Positions 48,223-59,300 of a stretch of 64,000 bases of DNA are shown here, one piece after another. The stretch covers positions 13,987,001 to 14,051,000 of the forward strand of contig NC_080559.1 in the NCBI RefSeq assembly GCF_030253575.1, read 5' to 3'. The position numbers and the translations under genes were made by a program. The DNA is from Rhododendron vialii. Taxonomy: Eukaryota > Streptophyta > Magnoliopsida > Ericales > Ericaceae. A model generated the notes under the pieces. That model did not search any database. It was not told the origin of the DNA and saw only the letters and a program-made list of their open reading frames with translations. How positions within the stretch are numbered: position 1 is the stretch's first letter; each line of letters opens with the position of its first letter.

Positions 48223-48590
48223 GAGGAGTGCTATCGGTACCATACCAAAAATAGACCAATGGCTGTTCCGGGCCAACTTTAGCCACCGGACGACCAATTC
48301 GAGCCGTCCAAAAATTCTAAAAAAAAAAACGATGGCGCCTTCACAAGAATCAACAGCATCCAATGTGTGTAGATGCTCGATCCAAACACCCTATGTATAT
48401 ACGAAAAGATATGATATTTGGATCGAACACCTACACACATCGGATGCCGTTGATTCTCGCGTAGGCCCCATCGTTTTTTTTTTTAGAATTTTTGAACGGC
48501 TTCGATCGGCCATCCGGTAGCCGGAGTTGGCCCGAAGCGGCCGTCGGTCCATTTTCGATATGGTACCCGTCATTACCAATAGCTTTATTA
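48223..48590. mobile_element. Mutator-like foldback MITE family B, copy 2
   Basis: The 9-bp ACTTTTTAA flanks both sides (48214-48222, 48591-48599). The arms pair ATCGGTACCATA, GGGCCAACTTTAGCCACCGG and GAGCCGTCCAAAAATTCT with their inverses. The centre holds CCAATGTGTGTAG and CTACACACATCGGATG. It shares the GCCGTTGATTC word and its layout with 31541-31867. Confidence 0.83.
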
Positions 48591-48753
48591 ACTTTTTAAT
48601 CTCTACCCTATAAAAATCATATCACTGTGGGCCCACATCCTCCATGACTAATCTTCTGTTCTATCATACCTTCCTTCACAAATAATCTTTCCAAAATTAT
48701 ATCTGCATCCAATCGGGCCGCAAGAGAAAAAAACCCAGTGAGACTGAGTTCAG

Positions 48754-49006
48754 ACCCCGTTCCGCTTTCTCTCAAAACCTTCTTTTTCAAAAAAAGAAGG
48801 TAATTTCAAACTCAAATATAACAAAAATGAAAAAAAGATTTTTTAATTTTTTTTGCACCATTTAAAAGATCTCAATGAGAACTATCAAACAAGATCCATA
48901 TTAATAGAAAAATTATTTACGTAAACACATAATTTTTAACCATAATTTTTAACCTTAAAATTGCCTTCTCTTTCTTAAACTTACTTTCTTAAAAGTGGAA
49001 CGGCCT
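48754..49006. mobile_element. MITE family A, copy 3 (diverged)
   Basis: It starts near CCCCGTTCCGCTTTC and ends near AAAGTGGAACGGCC. The interior has TTTTTTTTGCACCATTTAAA and TATCAAACAAGATCCATATT, shared with copy 1. The edges are approximate. Confidence 0.65.
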
Positions 49007-49019
49007 CTCCCCGCACCAA

Positions 49020-51424
49020 ACTTCTATGATGCTCCCAAGTGGTATAGGAGCATCATACTCCCAATGGATATGAACCATTGGATTGGAAACCAGTAAATTA
49101 TAGCCCTTAGATCAAAATCAAAAATCAAAAGTAGAGTGGTTTGTTAAAACCGAGATGGTTTTGTGAACTTTTGACCAAAAAAACTGGAAGATTACTTACC
49201 ACAAAACAGGTTATATATACCATTGAGTAAGGCAACACTTACCTTTGAATAAGGCTAAACTTACTATAGATTATGAAGAAACTTACTACAACCGGTTGCT
49301 TGGGTAACAAGTTACCATTAACCAAAAAAAAAAAAGTACCCTATTTTTTGGCGGGAAAATTTGGAGATTTTTGGGATTTATATGTTTACACCATTTTAAG
49401 CTATATACACCATATTTTTTTTGCCTTATTGCTAACAATTGGGTAGTGAAAAACCTAAACAATGGTGTTCGATTATAAATCTAGTTTTAAGATTTTAATT
49501 TGGTCTTAAGATATAATTAGAAGAATTATTTGAAAATTAAAAATTGACAAATTTTTTTTCGTAATTTCCAAATAACATTATAAATGTATTTAATTAATTT
49601 GTTTTTAAATAGCCATATATTTAAGTAACTTACTTTTAAATATTATGGAGAAAACTAGGTGTTGATTTAATATTTTGAAAATTTACAAATTAAGTTAATT
49701 GTTACAACGGAATTCAACAATAAATATATTTTTGCTTAATAGATATTGAATAATTTAGTAGAATTCTCAATTGAATTTGTGGTAGTATTTAATAAAATTA
49801 GGCTATTTAGTTTTATTAATATCATTTATAGTGATCAATATGCCATAATTTGAAAATCTAACAACTAATAGTATTGATAGTATTATACTTGACAGCAATC
49901 AGTCAATGAGGATGGATTCATTTGCAATTGATTGATTAAATTATAAGTTCAACCAATTGATCAGACGAATTGAGTTGATTAAGATCATATTTGTTAGTTG
50001 TGGTAATTAACAATGATATTTTGATTGATAGTGATTAGTGAAGATTAATACAATTGGTTAAAGTAGGCTGACTAATTTATTTAATTGCTTAAACACTGAC
50101 TTATCTATTTCCATCCTTCAAATTACACAATTAGCAAATTTCAAAAATGGTTATTTGGTGGATCACATTGGTCACTTGGCAAATGTAGGAGTAATAGTCT
50201 TTGTGGTTAACATTGATCACTTGGCAAATGTAAGAGTACCCACTAATGAAACACTAAATTAAAATGTCTCATTCATTTAATTCTTTATTTTCATAAACTT
50301 TAAAAGTAATTTCATTAAATAGAAAGATAATACACATTTGTTTAATTAATCATAAAGTAATACAAGTAGATCTTCAGTCATTTTAATTTGGTATGTACCA
50401 TACCCTATAAAACATTAATGTTGATACATAAATGTATACTTTCCCGTTATTAATGTCTTACTTACCATAGAATAAGGCTACAAATACCACAAAAGCTGAA
50501 TTTTTTACCATAGGCTAACTAGAGTTCACAAACACTTACCACGTCTTGATTGTTTTTTACTTCGTTGGAAGGTAAGGATGACTATATACTGAAACCACAT
50601 TTACCACAGAAAGTTAGCACATTTTGGCATTGCCTTCTTACCTACCACCAATTATGGCATTAATGGTACTAAATTTCTCCATACCTACATTAAACTCTTC
50701 AAAGTTATCCACTCTAGCTCCCACTCATCTCTCTTATTCTCAAAATAAAAATAATAATTGAATATTGAAGAAAAAACTTCCGAACTTTCAAAAGCCACTA
50801 AGTTAAAGAAGCTAACCAAGTAAGCTTTTCTTAAGAACAAACTAAATTAAGTTGTGATTATTAGCTCTTACCATCTTACTCAAAGACCATAAGTTGAAAA
50901 ATCACAAATAAGTGTTTCACAATAATCTAATTAAGCTTTTCACATTTTTACAATATTTTATGGTTATGGTTACGCTTACCATTGTTTAGGGCAATACATA
51001 CCACTTTATATGGTAGCACTTATTACGGATTGAAATCGTACTCAGTTGTGATTCTTAATTTTCAAACCCAAGTTTTTAGTAAGTAAACCCTGTAATTGTG
51101 GCGAAAAATGGCAGCACACTCATGTCAAAATCCTTCCCTCTACATGGTAGCACACCCATGTCGAAAATGTCTAGTTTTTAGTAAATAAACCCGGTATTTT
51201 GTGGTAAGTGTGGTTACGAAAATTGTAGGTACTCCTGGTTCATGTCATACCCACTACAATGTACATACAATCATTTTCCCCTTTTTTGGTAGTAAGTATG
51301 CCTAATTTGTAGTTAGCACACCCTGTTTATATAGTAATTATGGTATTTGAAATGGTATGTACAATCTATTCATGGCATACCTAACAACAACACCACGAAC
51401 ATACCAAACAAGGTCACTATTTTT
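49020..51424. other. Long non-coding AT-rich block with recurring TTACCA words
   Basis: The first 90 bp (GATGCTCCCAAGTGGT and GGAGCATCATACTCCCAATG) recur inverted at about 56040-56160. The rest is very AT-rich and dotted with ACTTACCAC / TTACCATAG / CATACCACT words. A 47-bp duplication (CACTTGGCAAATGTA(G/A)GAGTA) lies at about 50166-50240. No coding potential is visible. It may be the body of a non-autonomous element. Confidence 0.35.
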
Positions 51425-51500
51425 TTTTAATAACTACCAAACAAGGTCACTATTGATCAAACAACAAGAGCCACCAAGGCACATCAACATTTGATCAAAC

Positions 51501-51632
51501 AAAAAGAGCCTTCTATCACATTCATCTTGGAGAGTATACGATATGAAGAGTATACAATGTATTTGCTTGGAGAGTATACAAAAAGAGCCTTCTATCACAT
51601 TCATCTCGGAGAGTATACAATGTATTTGCTTC
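51501..51632. repeat. Direct repeat, period 79 bp
   Basis: AAAAAGAGCCTTCTATCACA, TTCATCT and GGAGAGTATAC occur twice 79 bp apart. A shorter ATGTATTTGCTT unit follows each copy. Confidence 0.85.
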
Positions 51633-51944
51633 CAATCTCTAAACATATATATCAGTAGCATCACAAAATAGAACGATCCATCAAAAAACTCCAACGCCAA
51701 AAATGTCTTGAGTCAATAACGCACCAAAAAATGGTTGTCCATTTTCATGTTACTTGCAAAACAGCCACCACCGATGCATTAAACAAGTGATACAAGAATT
51801 AGTATGATAGTATCTACTATCCATTAATCCATCAAAACAACTAAACAAAGGTCAAACAAATTTCACAGATTCACAAATACGATGGTCATGAAACAACCAG
51901 TCTGATACTTACTACATAGCATTTTCTAAAAGGACACACCTGCT

Positions 51945-53748
51945 TCGCCTTCAAACCTCGCCTTCAAATATAAGGTTGAAAACCCCAAGCGTAGGGCTAG
52001 GTCGTCGGTAGCATAATATCCGGAAGTCCGGGATCGTACCCACAGAGAATTCGAATGTAGCTTAATCGGATTGTAGGTTTTATAAGGTGGATTGTGGCGT
52101 TTAAGACGGCCAACTTGGTTTTGCTTTGAAACGATGAAAATTGCCAAGGCAAAAGACTAGGAAAACGCCTAATTAACTTAAAGGAGGCAAGTCTAGGGAT
52201 CGTCTAACCCTTGACTTGAGCCGTTACCGGTTCTCAATTATAACTCAGGCGGGAGTCACGACCGCGTGCTCACGCCCGGAGAATTTAGCTTTAAAAGACT
52301 ATGTTTCTCGAGAGATGTGATTAACCGGAATTAAATCAACCTATTTTTGCTAATGTATCTAACACGTAGGGGGCCACGAGCCCTCAATATGTTGCTTGCC
52401 AAGACCGCTTGACTAAACTTCATACCAAGGAGTTAACACGCCTCGCTTAGACCAAAAAGGCTAGGTTAATGAAATTCCGAAAACCAAGATTTTAAGCCCG
52501 AAGGTTTGAGAACCAAATAACCACCTAAGTCCTCGGGAAAGATTACCCCGAAACTTGGCCGATCAACTACTCACACATAGCTAAAGCATGGAAGAAAGCA
52601 TAAAAACGAGACATGACTTTTAACCGATAAAAACGAAAACAAACTTGATATTATAAAAGATCTAGTCCGTAGGAACAACTTTAATAAACGAGAAATTAAC
52701 AAATGAGAATTACTTACTTGAGTTCTTAGAGATTACACTAGAAAAGCTTGAAAGACATTAATGGAGGAAAAATTAAAGCTAAAAATTAACTTGATACCAA
52801 AGGGGAGAGAAGAGACCCCTATTTATACACAATGGGTTTCTCTCTCCTCAAATATCTAAAAACATGCTATTAAAGACAAGTATTTCATAAATGGAAAGCC
52901 CAAAAAGTAGCAAAATATCTGGCCGAAAGCTCTCCGTATCGATACAGATTAAGCAAAGTATCGATACCACATCGTTAAGCTGAAAAGGCCAATCTCCCGT
53001 AACGCGCCCGTATCGATACGGTTTATGGCCGTATCGATACGGAACTCTCTGCCTGCCCAATTAACCAACGCGTATCGATACGGTCCATAAGCCGTATCGA
53101 TACGCAGAGCTTATCTCCAAAACTTCAGGCCAGCCTCCAAGACTTGGCACCCGACGGCTCCCAGCAACTTTCACAGCGCCACAATACCTTATTTTCATTC
53201 TCTAAAGTTAAGTAAAGACTACATTTTAAACCTTTCTTTTACCTTTTCTTTACTTTAATTTATTTAATGAAAATAAGAAAGTACCCCCCTTTGGAAACAA
53301 TGGCATTACCAGAATTTCAAGATTTCAATTAAATCAAAATGTCAACCCCCTACTTTTAGTGTAAAATGGAAATCTGCACATTTTCCGCAAGAGAAAATGA
53401 CTCAAAATATGACCTTGCTCTTCAAATAAAACTTTGTAACTTTGTAGTTACTCTTACAAAAATTCAAGGATCAATTACCGCCATTTTTAATCTCGAGAAT
53501 CGATACTTTTTCTGAAAGTCATTTTTTCATACTTAGACAGATTTTAAGGGGCCGACAGGGTCTTCGGGTACTTGGAAGCACTTGGGCCATCCATGGCGTT
53601 AAAATGCGCCTTATTTGCACGTTTTACCTGAAAACACTAAAAACACACCTTACGTGCAATATTGTTATAAAAGCTAGATAAATGCAAGTTAAAGCAACAT
53701 AAAACGGGACTAGTCGCACCAAATATCTACAATATTGGGTGCGCATCA
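51945..53748 (-). mobile_element. Non-coding retroelement-like block (possible LARD)
   Basis: On the minus strand the block begins TGATGCGCACCCAATATTGT and runs through GGCCCAAGTGCTTCC, a palindrome-rich part, and then GTTAGACGATCCCTAGACTT and GGGTACGATCCCGG. This word order resembles non-coding LTR-retrotransposon derivatives of plants. Its base composition is distinctly less AT-rich than the flanks. No gag or pol frame and no terminal repeat pair were found, so both class and limits are uncertain. Confidence 0.4.
52936..53103. repeat. Cluster of six GTATCGATAC palindromes
   Basis: Exact 10-mers start at 52936, 52958, 53010, 53031, 53072 and 53094. The third and fourth, and the fifth and sixth, form pairs spaced 21-22 bp with similar spacers (GGTTTATGGCC and, inverted, GGCTTATGGACC). 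The two pairs are therefore themselves inverted copies. Each 10-mer contains the ClaI site ATCGAT. Confidence 0.95.
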
Positions 53749-53935
53749 ACACCACATCACTCCATTATGGTAGAATGAACTCCTTGTGAGATGGTTCTTT
53801 TCCCTATCAAAATAAGTACAAAAAATTAATCTCAATATATCCATTGGGACACCATACCATGTCCAAAGGGGATAATTTCCATTTTCTTGGCCACAATGTT
53901 AAAATGGTGAAAAGAACTGAGCAAGCATACAAAAG

Positions 53936-54049
53936 TTACAGAGGAAATAAGCTAGTTGCGTAAGCTTTTAGGCACTAGCAAGATTCCAAAAGTTTCAGAG
54001 GAAATAAGCTAGTTGCTTAAGCTTTTAGGTGCTAGCAGGATTCTCCATG
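53936..54049. repeat. Two-copy tandem repeat, period 57 bp
   Basis: CAGAGGAAATAAGCTAGTTG, then TAAGCTTTTAGG and CTAGCA(A/G)GATTC, is repeated 57 bp later with a few changes. Confidence 0.9.
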
Positions 54050-54145
54050 TATGGCAAACTTTATTCTGTTACTTGAGTAAAAGACATCCTCATGGTCAAC
54101 AAAAGAAAAAGAGGACGAATACAGTATGGGGAGATTGGTGGTGAT

Positions 54146-54499
54146 CAAGGTTGTCAATACTGTACCGGCCAGCGTACCGTTTTCACTACTGGAATGGTAC
54201 GTACCGGTACTGGACTGTATCCCGGTACCGTTCCGGATTTACCGCAATTAATATTTTATATATATATTTAATATATATCTACCATATTTTAAGTATAAAC
54301 ATAAATAAAATGTAAAAAAAAAAAAAAAGAGAGAGAGGGTAATTTTGTATCGGCCGGAACACCGGAAAATGTCTGGAACAGGCCGGTATTGTCCGGTACA
54401 CCCGGTATTGGCCGGAACAGACCGGTATTTCAACCGGAACGGAACATGACTCTTTGCGTTCCGTTTACGCACCGGTACGGAACGGATTTGACAGCTTTG
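54146..54499. mobile_element. hAT-like MITE rich in ACCGGTA words
   Basis: The left end CAAGGTTGTCAATACTG and the reversed right end CAAAGCTGTCAAATCCG form terminal repeats. The flanks GTGGTGAT and ATGGTGAT are an 8-bp duplication with one change. The interior is dominated by CCGGTAC-type words in both orientations. Related CCGGTA-rich stretches lie in CSLA introns at about 13570-13690 and 16750-16850. Confidence 0.75.
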
Positions 54500-54507
54500 A
54501 TGGTGAT

Positions 54508-56367
54508 TGCTAAACCAACAAAAGTTTTAAAAGCAACAGGGGCGATGCTTGAGGAAGGCATATTTCAATTCTCTTCTCAGAAATAGTAATCGTTTCGTTG
54601 CTTGGTGCTGGTCCTAAAAACCAAGGGTGATGGGAGTGGTTTACTCGCAAAGTAAAATTCTCCCAAGGCAAATGTTGGTATTAACTTTCAGACACCAAAT
54701 TGTTACCAACAATAATCCAGAAAAAATGAACAGAAACTTGGTTGCTCATTTTCGAAATTCTGAAATGGTATAGGATCAAGTAATCCCTCCAATTTGATAA
54801 TATGGATAACGAGTGTCATGTGCGACTGAAAATAAAAAATACATCTAAATTGCTACATCTTTTTCTCAGACAAAAATGCTAATGTCAAATGATTAGAGTA
54901 AATCTCTTTTGCAATCAAATTATATGTAATATCCCATAAGATCGTAGATGAACAACACCATTAACATTTCCTAAGATACTGGCAAAAGCAAGAAAGGGTG
55001 AATGATAACTTCTATGATGAATAATGGAAATAAGAACTTAAAATGGGACTGAAAAGTAGCACATCATAAAACATCTCCAAGCGATCGTGTTTCAATGGAT
55101 AGTTCATTAAGCTTCAGACTTAAAACAAAGTGAGAACGTAGTACACTATACACTGTCAACAAGAATTTGTCACCTCCTCATACCAATATAATTAGGCAGT
55201 AGGCACTCGACAAACTAATCTGCAGATGGGAAGGTAATGTCAACAAGCATCAGTGTCTTTCTCTCTTTATCTGGACAAAACTTAGGGATTGGGCACGCCG
55301 TGATATTATTATCTAATTGACTGATTTCCCATTAAATTATTATCTAATTCTTAAAGACGACGTTAGAGTATTCCCACCTTAACAAGTCGTTGCTGGTTGG
55401 TCTATGAAACATGGAGGAATTTATTTAGATTTCACTTCCAAAGTACAGAGAACAAAAAAGGTTTTCAATTCAATTTTGGGGAACAAAATAAATCAAAAGC
55501 AAGAAACAAATTTTATCTTATAATTAGGGAAGTGAGGAACTTGTCGTGGTTGAGAATGGCAATGGCCGACATTTTGGAGCAAAACCCTAAGTTTTGGTAC
55601 GAACTAAGCCCTATCTCACGCACTCTCTCCAATAACTCGCCCAATCTCACCAATTTCTCTGGATTTGGTGAGAAACGGGAAGAGCCCACAAACTCAGTTC
55701 ACAACGGCCTCAATACGAGTGGCGGTGCAGAGGTGTTTGTGTTTTGTAGTGGTGGCTGTGTGTTCTAAAGAGTGAGAGAGAAATACCTAGCACAATGGAG
55801 GAGAGGGCTTTTCATTGTGATCATCTGTTAAGGATGAGAGAGGGCTTTTCGTCGTTTGCTTAGGGGCTATGGAGGTGGAAGAGCTATGGAGGTTTCCGTC
55901 GTCGACTGTGCAGAGGAAAGAGAAGTGGAGGTGGAGGAGCCGTGGACAGAGGTGAGCGACGTGGAGAGGAGAGAGAGGCAGGAGGGAGGAGGGGCCAAAA
56001 TAATTTTAGGGCTCTCACATATTTCACGTTAACGGGTAATAGGAGGTAACGGGGAGAGAGAAGGATTTCTCTACCAATGGCTGGAATTAAAGAAATAAGA
56101 TCCAACAGTTCACAAGCAATGGGAGTACATGCTCCCAAACCGCTTGAGAGCATCGTAGCCGGACCCCTCACCGCATCACGCGAGGCCCACCTACCCTAAT
56201 GCTGACGTGATAATGCACACGTGGCACGCAACCCCATTCCCAAAAACGAAGAAAGACTCCTTCCTCTCTTTCAACGTCTGGTGAAAACCTCTCTCTCTAC
56301 AATCCCCACCGTCTCTCTCCTCTCTCTCTCTCTCTCTCTCTGTCTGTGGCCAAGTTCGAGTCGCCCC
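54508..56367. other. Intergenic region and myotubularin promoter
   Basis: The 123-codon plus frame at 55397-55768 has no recognised domain; the part from about 55560 is less AT-rich and could be a gene fragment. The stretch 56040-56160 is an inverted relative of 49020-49110. A CT microsatellite (56318-56342) lies in the probable 5' UTR of the downstream gene. Confidence 0.4.
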
Positions 56368-59300
56368 ATGGCCACGCCGAAGCCCCGGTCGGGGCGATCC
56401 ACCTCTCTTCGCGAGCCCGGCGACAACATTCGACTCACTGAGTCCGAGAAGATCGAAGGCACTGGTAGCTGGGAGACCCTCGAATGGACCAAGATCGAGG
56501 TTATACATTTATGTGTATATATACATATATTTTTTTTCTAGGGTTTCTTTGTTCAATGATCGTTCACGCAGGGTTGTTTTTCGAGTAATGTCCGTAACTG
56601 AATTCGTTTCCTTTTTTCTCTGCGATTCATAGCCGGCTCCGAGGTCTGTTCCTGATGGGTTGCTAGGGTTTTTGCTTGAAGCGGAACAGGTCATAGTAGA
56701 GGTATGTATTTATACACGTACTCTTCAAGAATGCTATCATTATTCGATTATTGTGCGTAATGGTAAGAATCCTGGTTCACTTTTAGGTAAATCGTGAATG
56801 ATCTTAGTGCATACGAAAGATTATAAACAGTAGTGAACGAATCTTGAAGTTCCAAAATGTTTCTTTTGTGTGGAAAATAATTGTTGACGTGCGGTAATTC
56901 AACTAGACCTCCGTAATTTACTTATCAAAAAAAAATTTACTTATCAAAAAAAAAAAACTAGACCTCCGTAATTTCTGCCCACTTTTTGGTTTAAACTTTA
57001 GGGAAGTTTAAGGATGATCGCGAAGATTGCAATTAAAAGAAAAAAAAGTTCACAGGTTTTTTCCCCCTTCGGAATTAGAGGAATTGTTTGATGAATTTTA
57101 CAAGTTCTTTGACTTTCTAAATTTCTTGAACAGTATACATATGTGAGGAGAATGACCTACCTAGAAATCCATGAAAACAAGAGATTTAGGCCATTTGGTC
57201 CGTATAGTTTAGTGGAAAAACCTACTAATTCTGGCTGTAAGCAGCTTTCTCCAATGTGGTGTGGTGATTAGGAGGAAATAGTTTGAGTCTCTTGGGTAAT
57301 TTTGGAGGAGACTCATTGCCATTAATCTCAGGCCGCTGACTTATTCGGAGTATAACCTTGGTGGGGCGGGGTCGGCTATGGCTCAATCCCATCTTGAGGA
57401 GACGCAAACTTTTGAACCCTTCCTTGGAATATGTGGTAAAATTATTGTTCATCGTTGAATGGTATCTTAACGTGTATTAAAGTTTCTAAAGATCCCTCAG
57501 TCTTTCTAGAATAGTTCAGTTCAATAACAGGATATTTGGTTTTGGCCAGACTTAGAATTACCATTTCTTGCAGATATGTAAAGCATGATAATGCCATATA
57601 CAAAGAATAATTAGGTCAACAAAAGAGTAATTCGTCTAGGCCAGACATGAATTAACAAAATTTTAACTTACGATATACACATCAAGCAATGCAAATGTGC
57701 ATATTGTTTTCACGTGCATGTGAATTCGATATGCATTGAATATTTCTTGTATGGTAAATCGTAACTGCTCTTTCTCTTGCTTTGGAACTCTTCTTTTGTG
57801 TGATATTATAACTTTCGGACACAATCTTCCCTTACCTATGGTTTCCTTGATAGATTTTAGACCAGTTTGGCTGTATACTCTATCCATGCACGTTCTTCTC
57901 TAATGTGTAGATTTATGAGTTTTTTTTTTTTTTTTTTTTAATTCATTTGATTTTACCAATACACGGCTCAAAAAGAAAAGAGGGGAAGGGTTGTGGAAAG
58001 AGAGGAATCCAAGTTCAAAATTTTGGGACTAGGCTAGGAAACGAAAAGAAGCGGCTGTAAAATGATTAGTTTATCTGATTTGAATAGTATACTCAAGGAA
58101 TCTCAACTGGAATTGTACACGATCAAGGCGAAGCTAGAAAAGAATACACAAGATACATGGGGCCTATGGCCTACCAGTTCCCTTCAACCACATTTTGGAT
58201 AGCAATTTAATATTTATTATTTTAGGAAAGTTCAAACTTCAACTTTTTGAAGTGAGCCCTATGGCACTGCATCTTTAGTTTTTTTAACCGAATGTCTACT
58301 GAATACTAGCGAACAAGACAGGTATTATTGTAGATATAACATGACAAAATTATGCAGTTAGCTTTACTGAGAGAGGTTACACGTCTACGCGCTCATATAT
58401 TGTGAAGCCTTTGTATATTACTCTCGTACTTATACCCAGGACTTGTCTTTGTTTGGTTTACATCGCCTTTTTGTGTAAACAAATATTAAACAGACCTGCA
58501 TAACGTTGGAAACATTTATTTGACCTTATTTCTGAGTGTTGAACCTGTCATGCCGTTGAGGACTTTCCTCCTTTCCAGGGGATATGCTTTGTTACTGTCC
58601 GCCATAGTATACGGCTAACTAGGTTAAAAAACATTGTAACTATTGGCTGTTCATCCGATTTCTTTATTTGGTTATGCTACTAGATAAGGCTTGTTGAGTT
58701 TTGCAAGTTTGGTTGCAGGGATATTATGGTGTTGTTCTAGTAAACACAGATGAGGCAGGTACCTTATTTGTAACCAATTATCGCCTTCTTTTTCTGGTAA
58801 GGATCCTATTCTTTTTAAACTCTCGTTTAATCTCCTTTTTTGGATCCAATATGGTTGATATCTTCAATATGTTCCTAACGTTTTTGCTTCCTTTTTAAAG
58901 AGTGAGGGATCCCGGAACATAATTCCTCTTGGCACCATCCCCTTGGCTACGATCGAGAAGTTCAACAAAATTGTGAGTCTACTTCTGGTTTCTTGTCTAA
59001 AACAATCTTTTCTTTTTATCACATTCCCATGTTCATGATTCAGGACTTCATTGTAAAAAGGCAAAAAGTCTATCGCTCTGTGCCTCTGTCAAAGATTTAA
59101 GTATTGGTTTTTGCAGTGTTAAGGTTCCCGAGGAGTTAGCATTAGAGTGTTTGAGGAATGAAATTATGGTTTATGCGGGGAGAGTTTAGTTCGTTGCAAG
59201 ACCAAGCTTGTTAGGCCAAGCCAGAATGTTAGCTTGGTCTGACCATGAATGGGATTCAATTGTCTATACATTGAAGGACTTGCACTTATAAAGATTAGGA

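Noticed and set aside
56191..56508. Minus-strand frame of 105 codons
   Set aside because: It is antisense to myotubularin exon 1 and its CT-rich leader.
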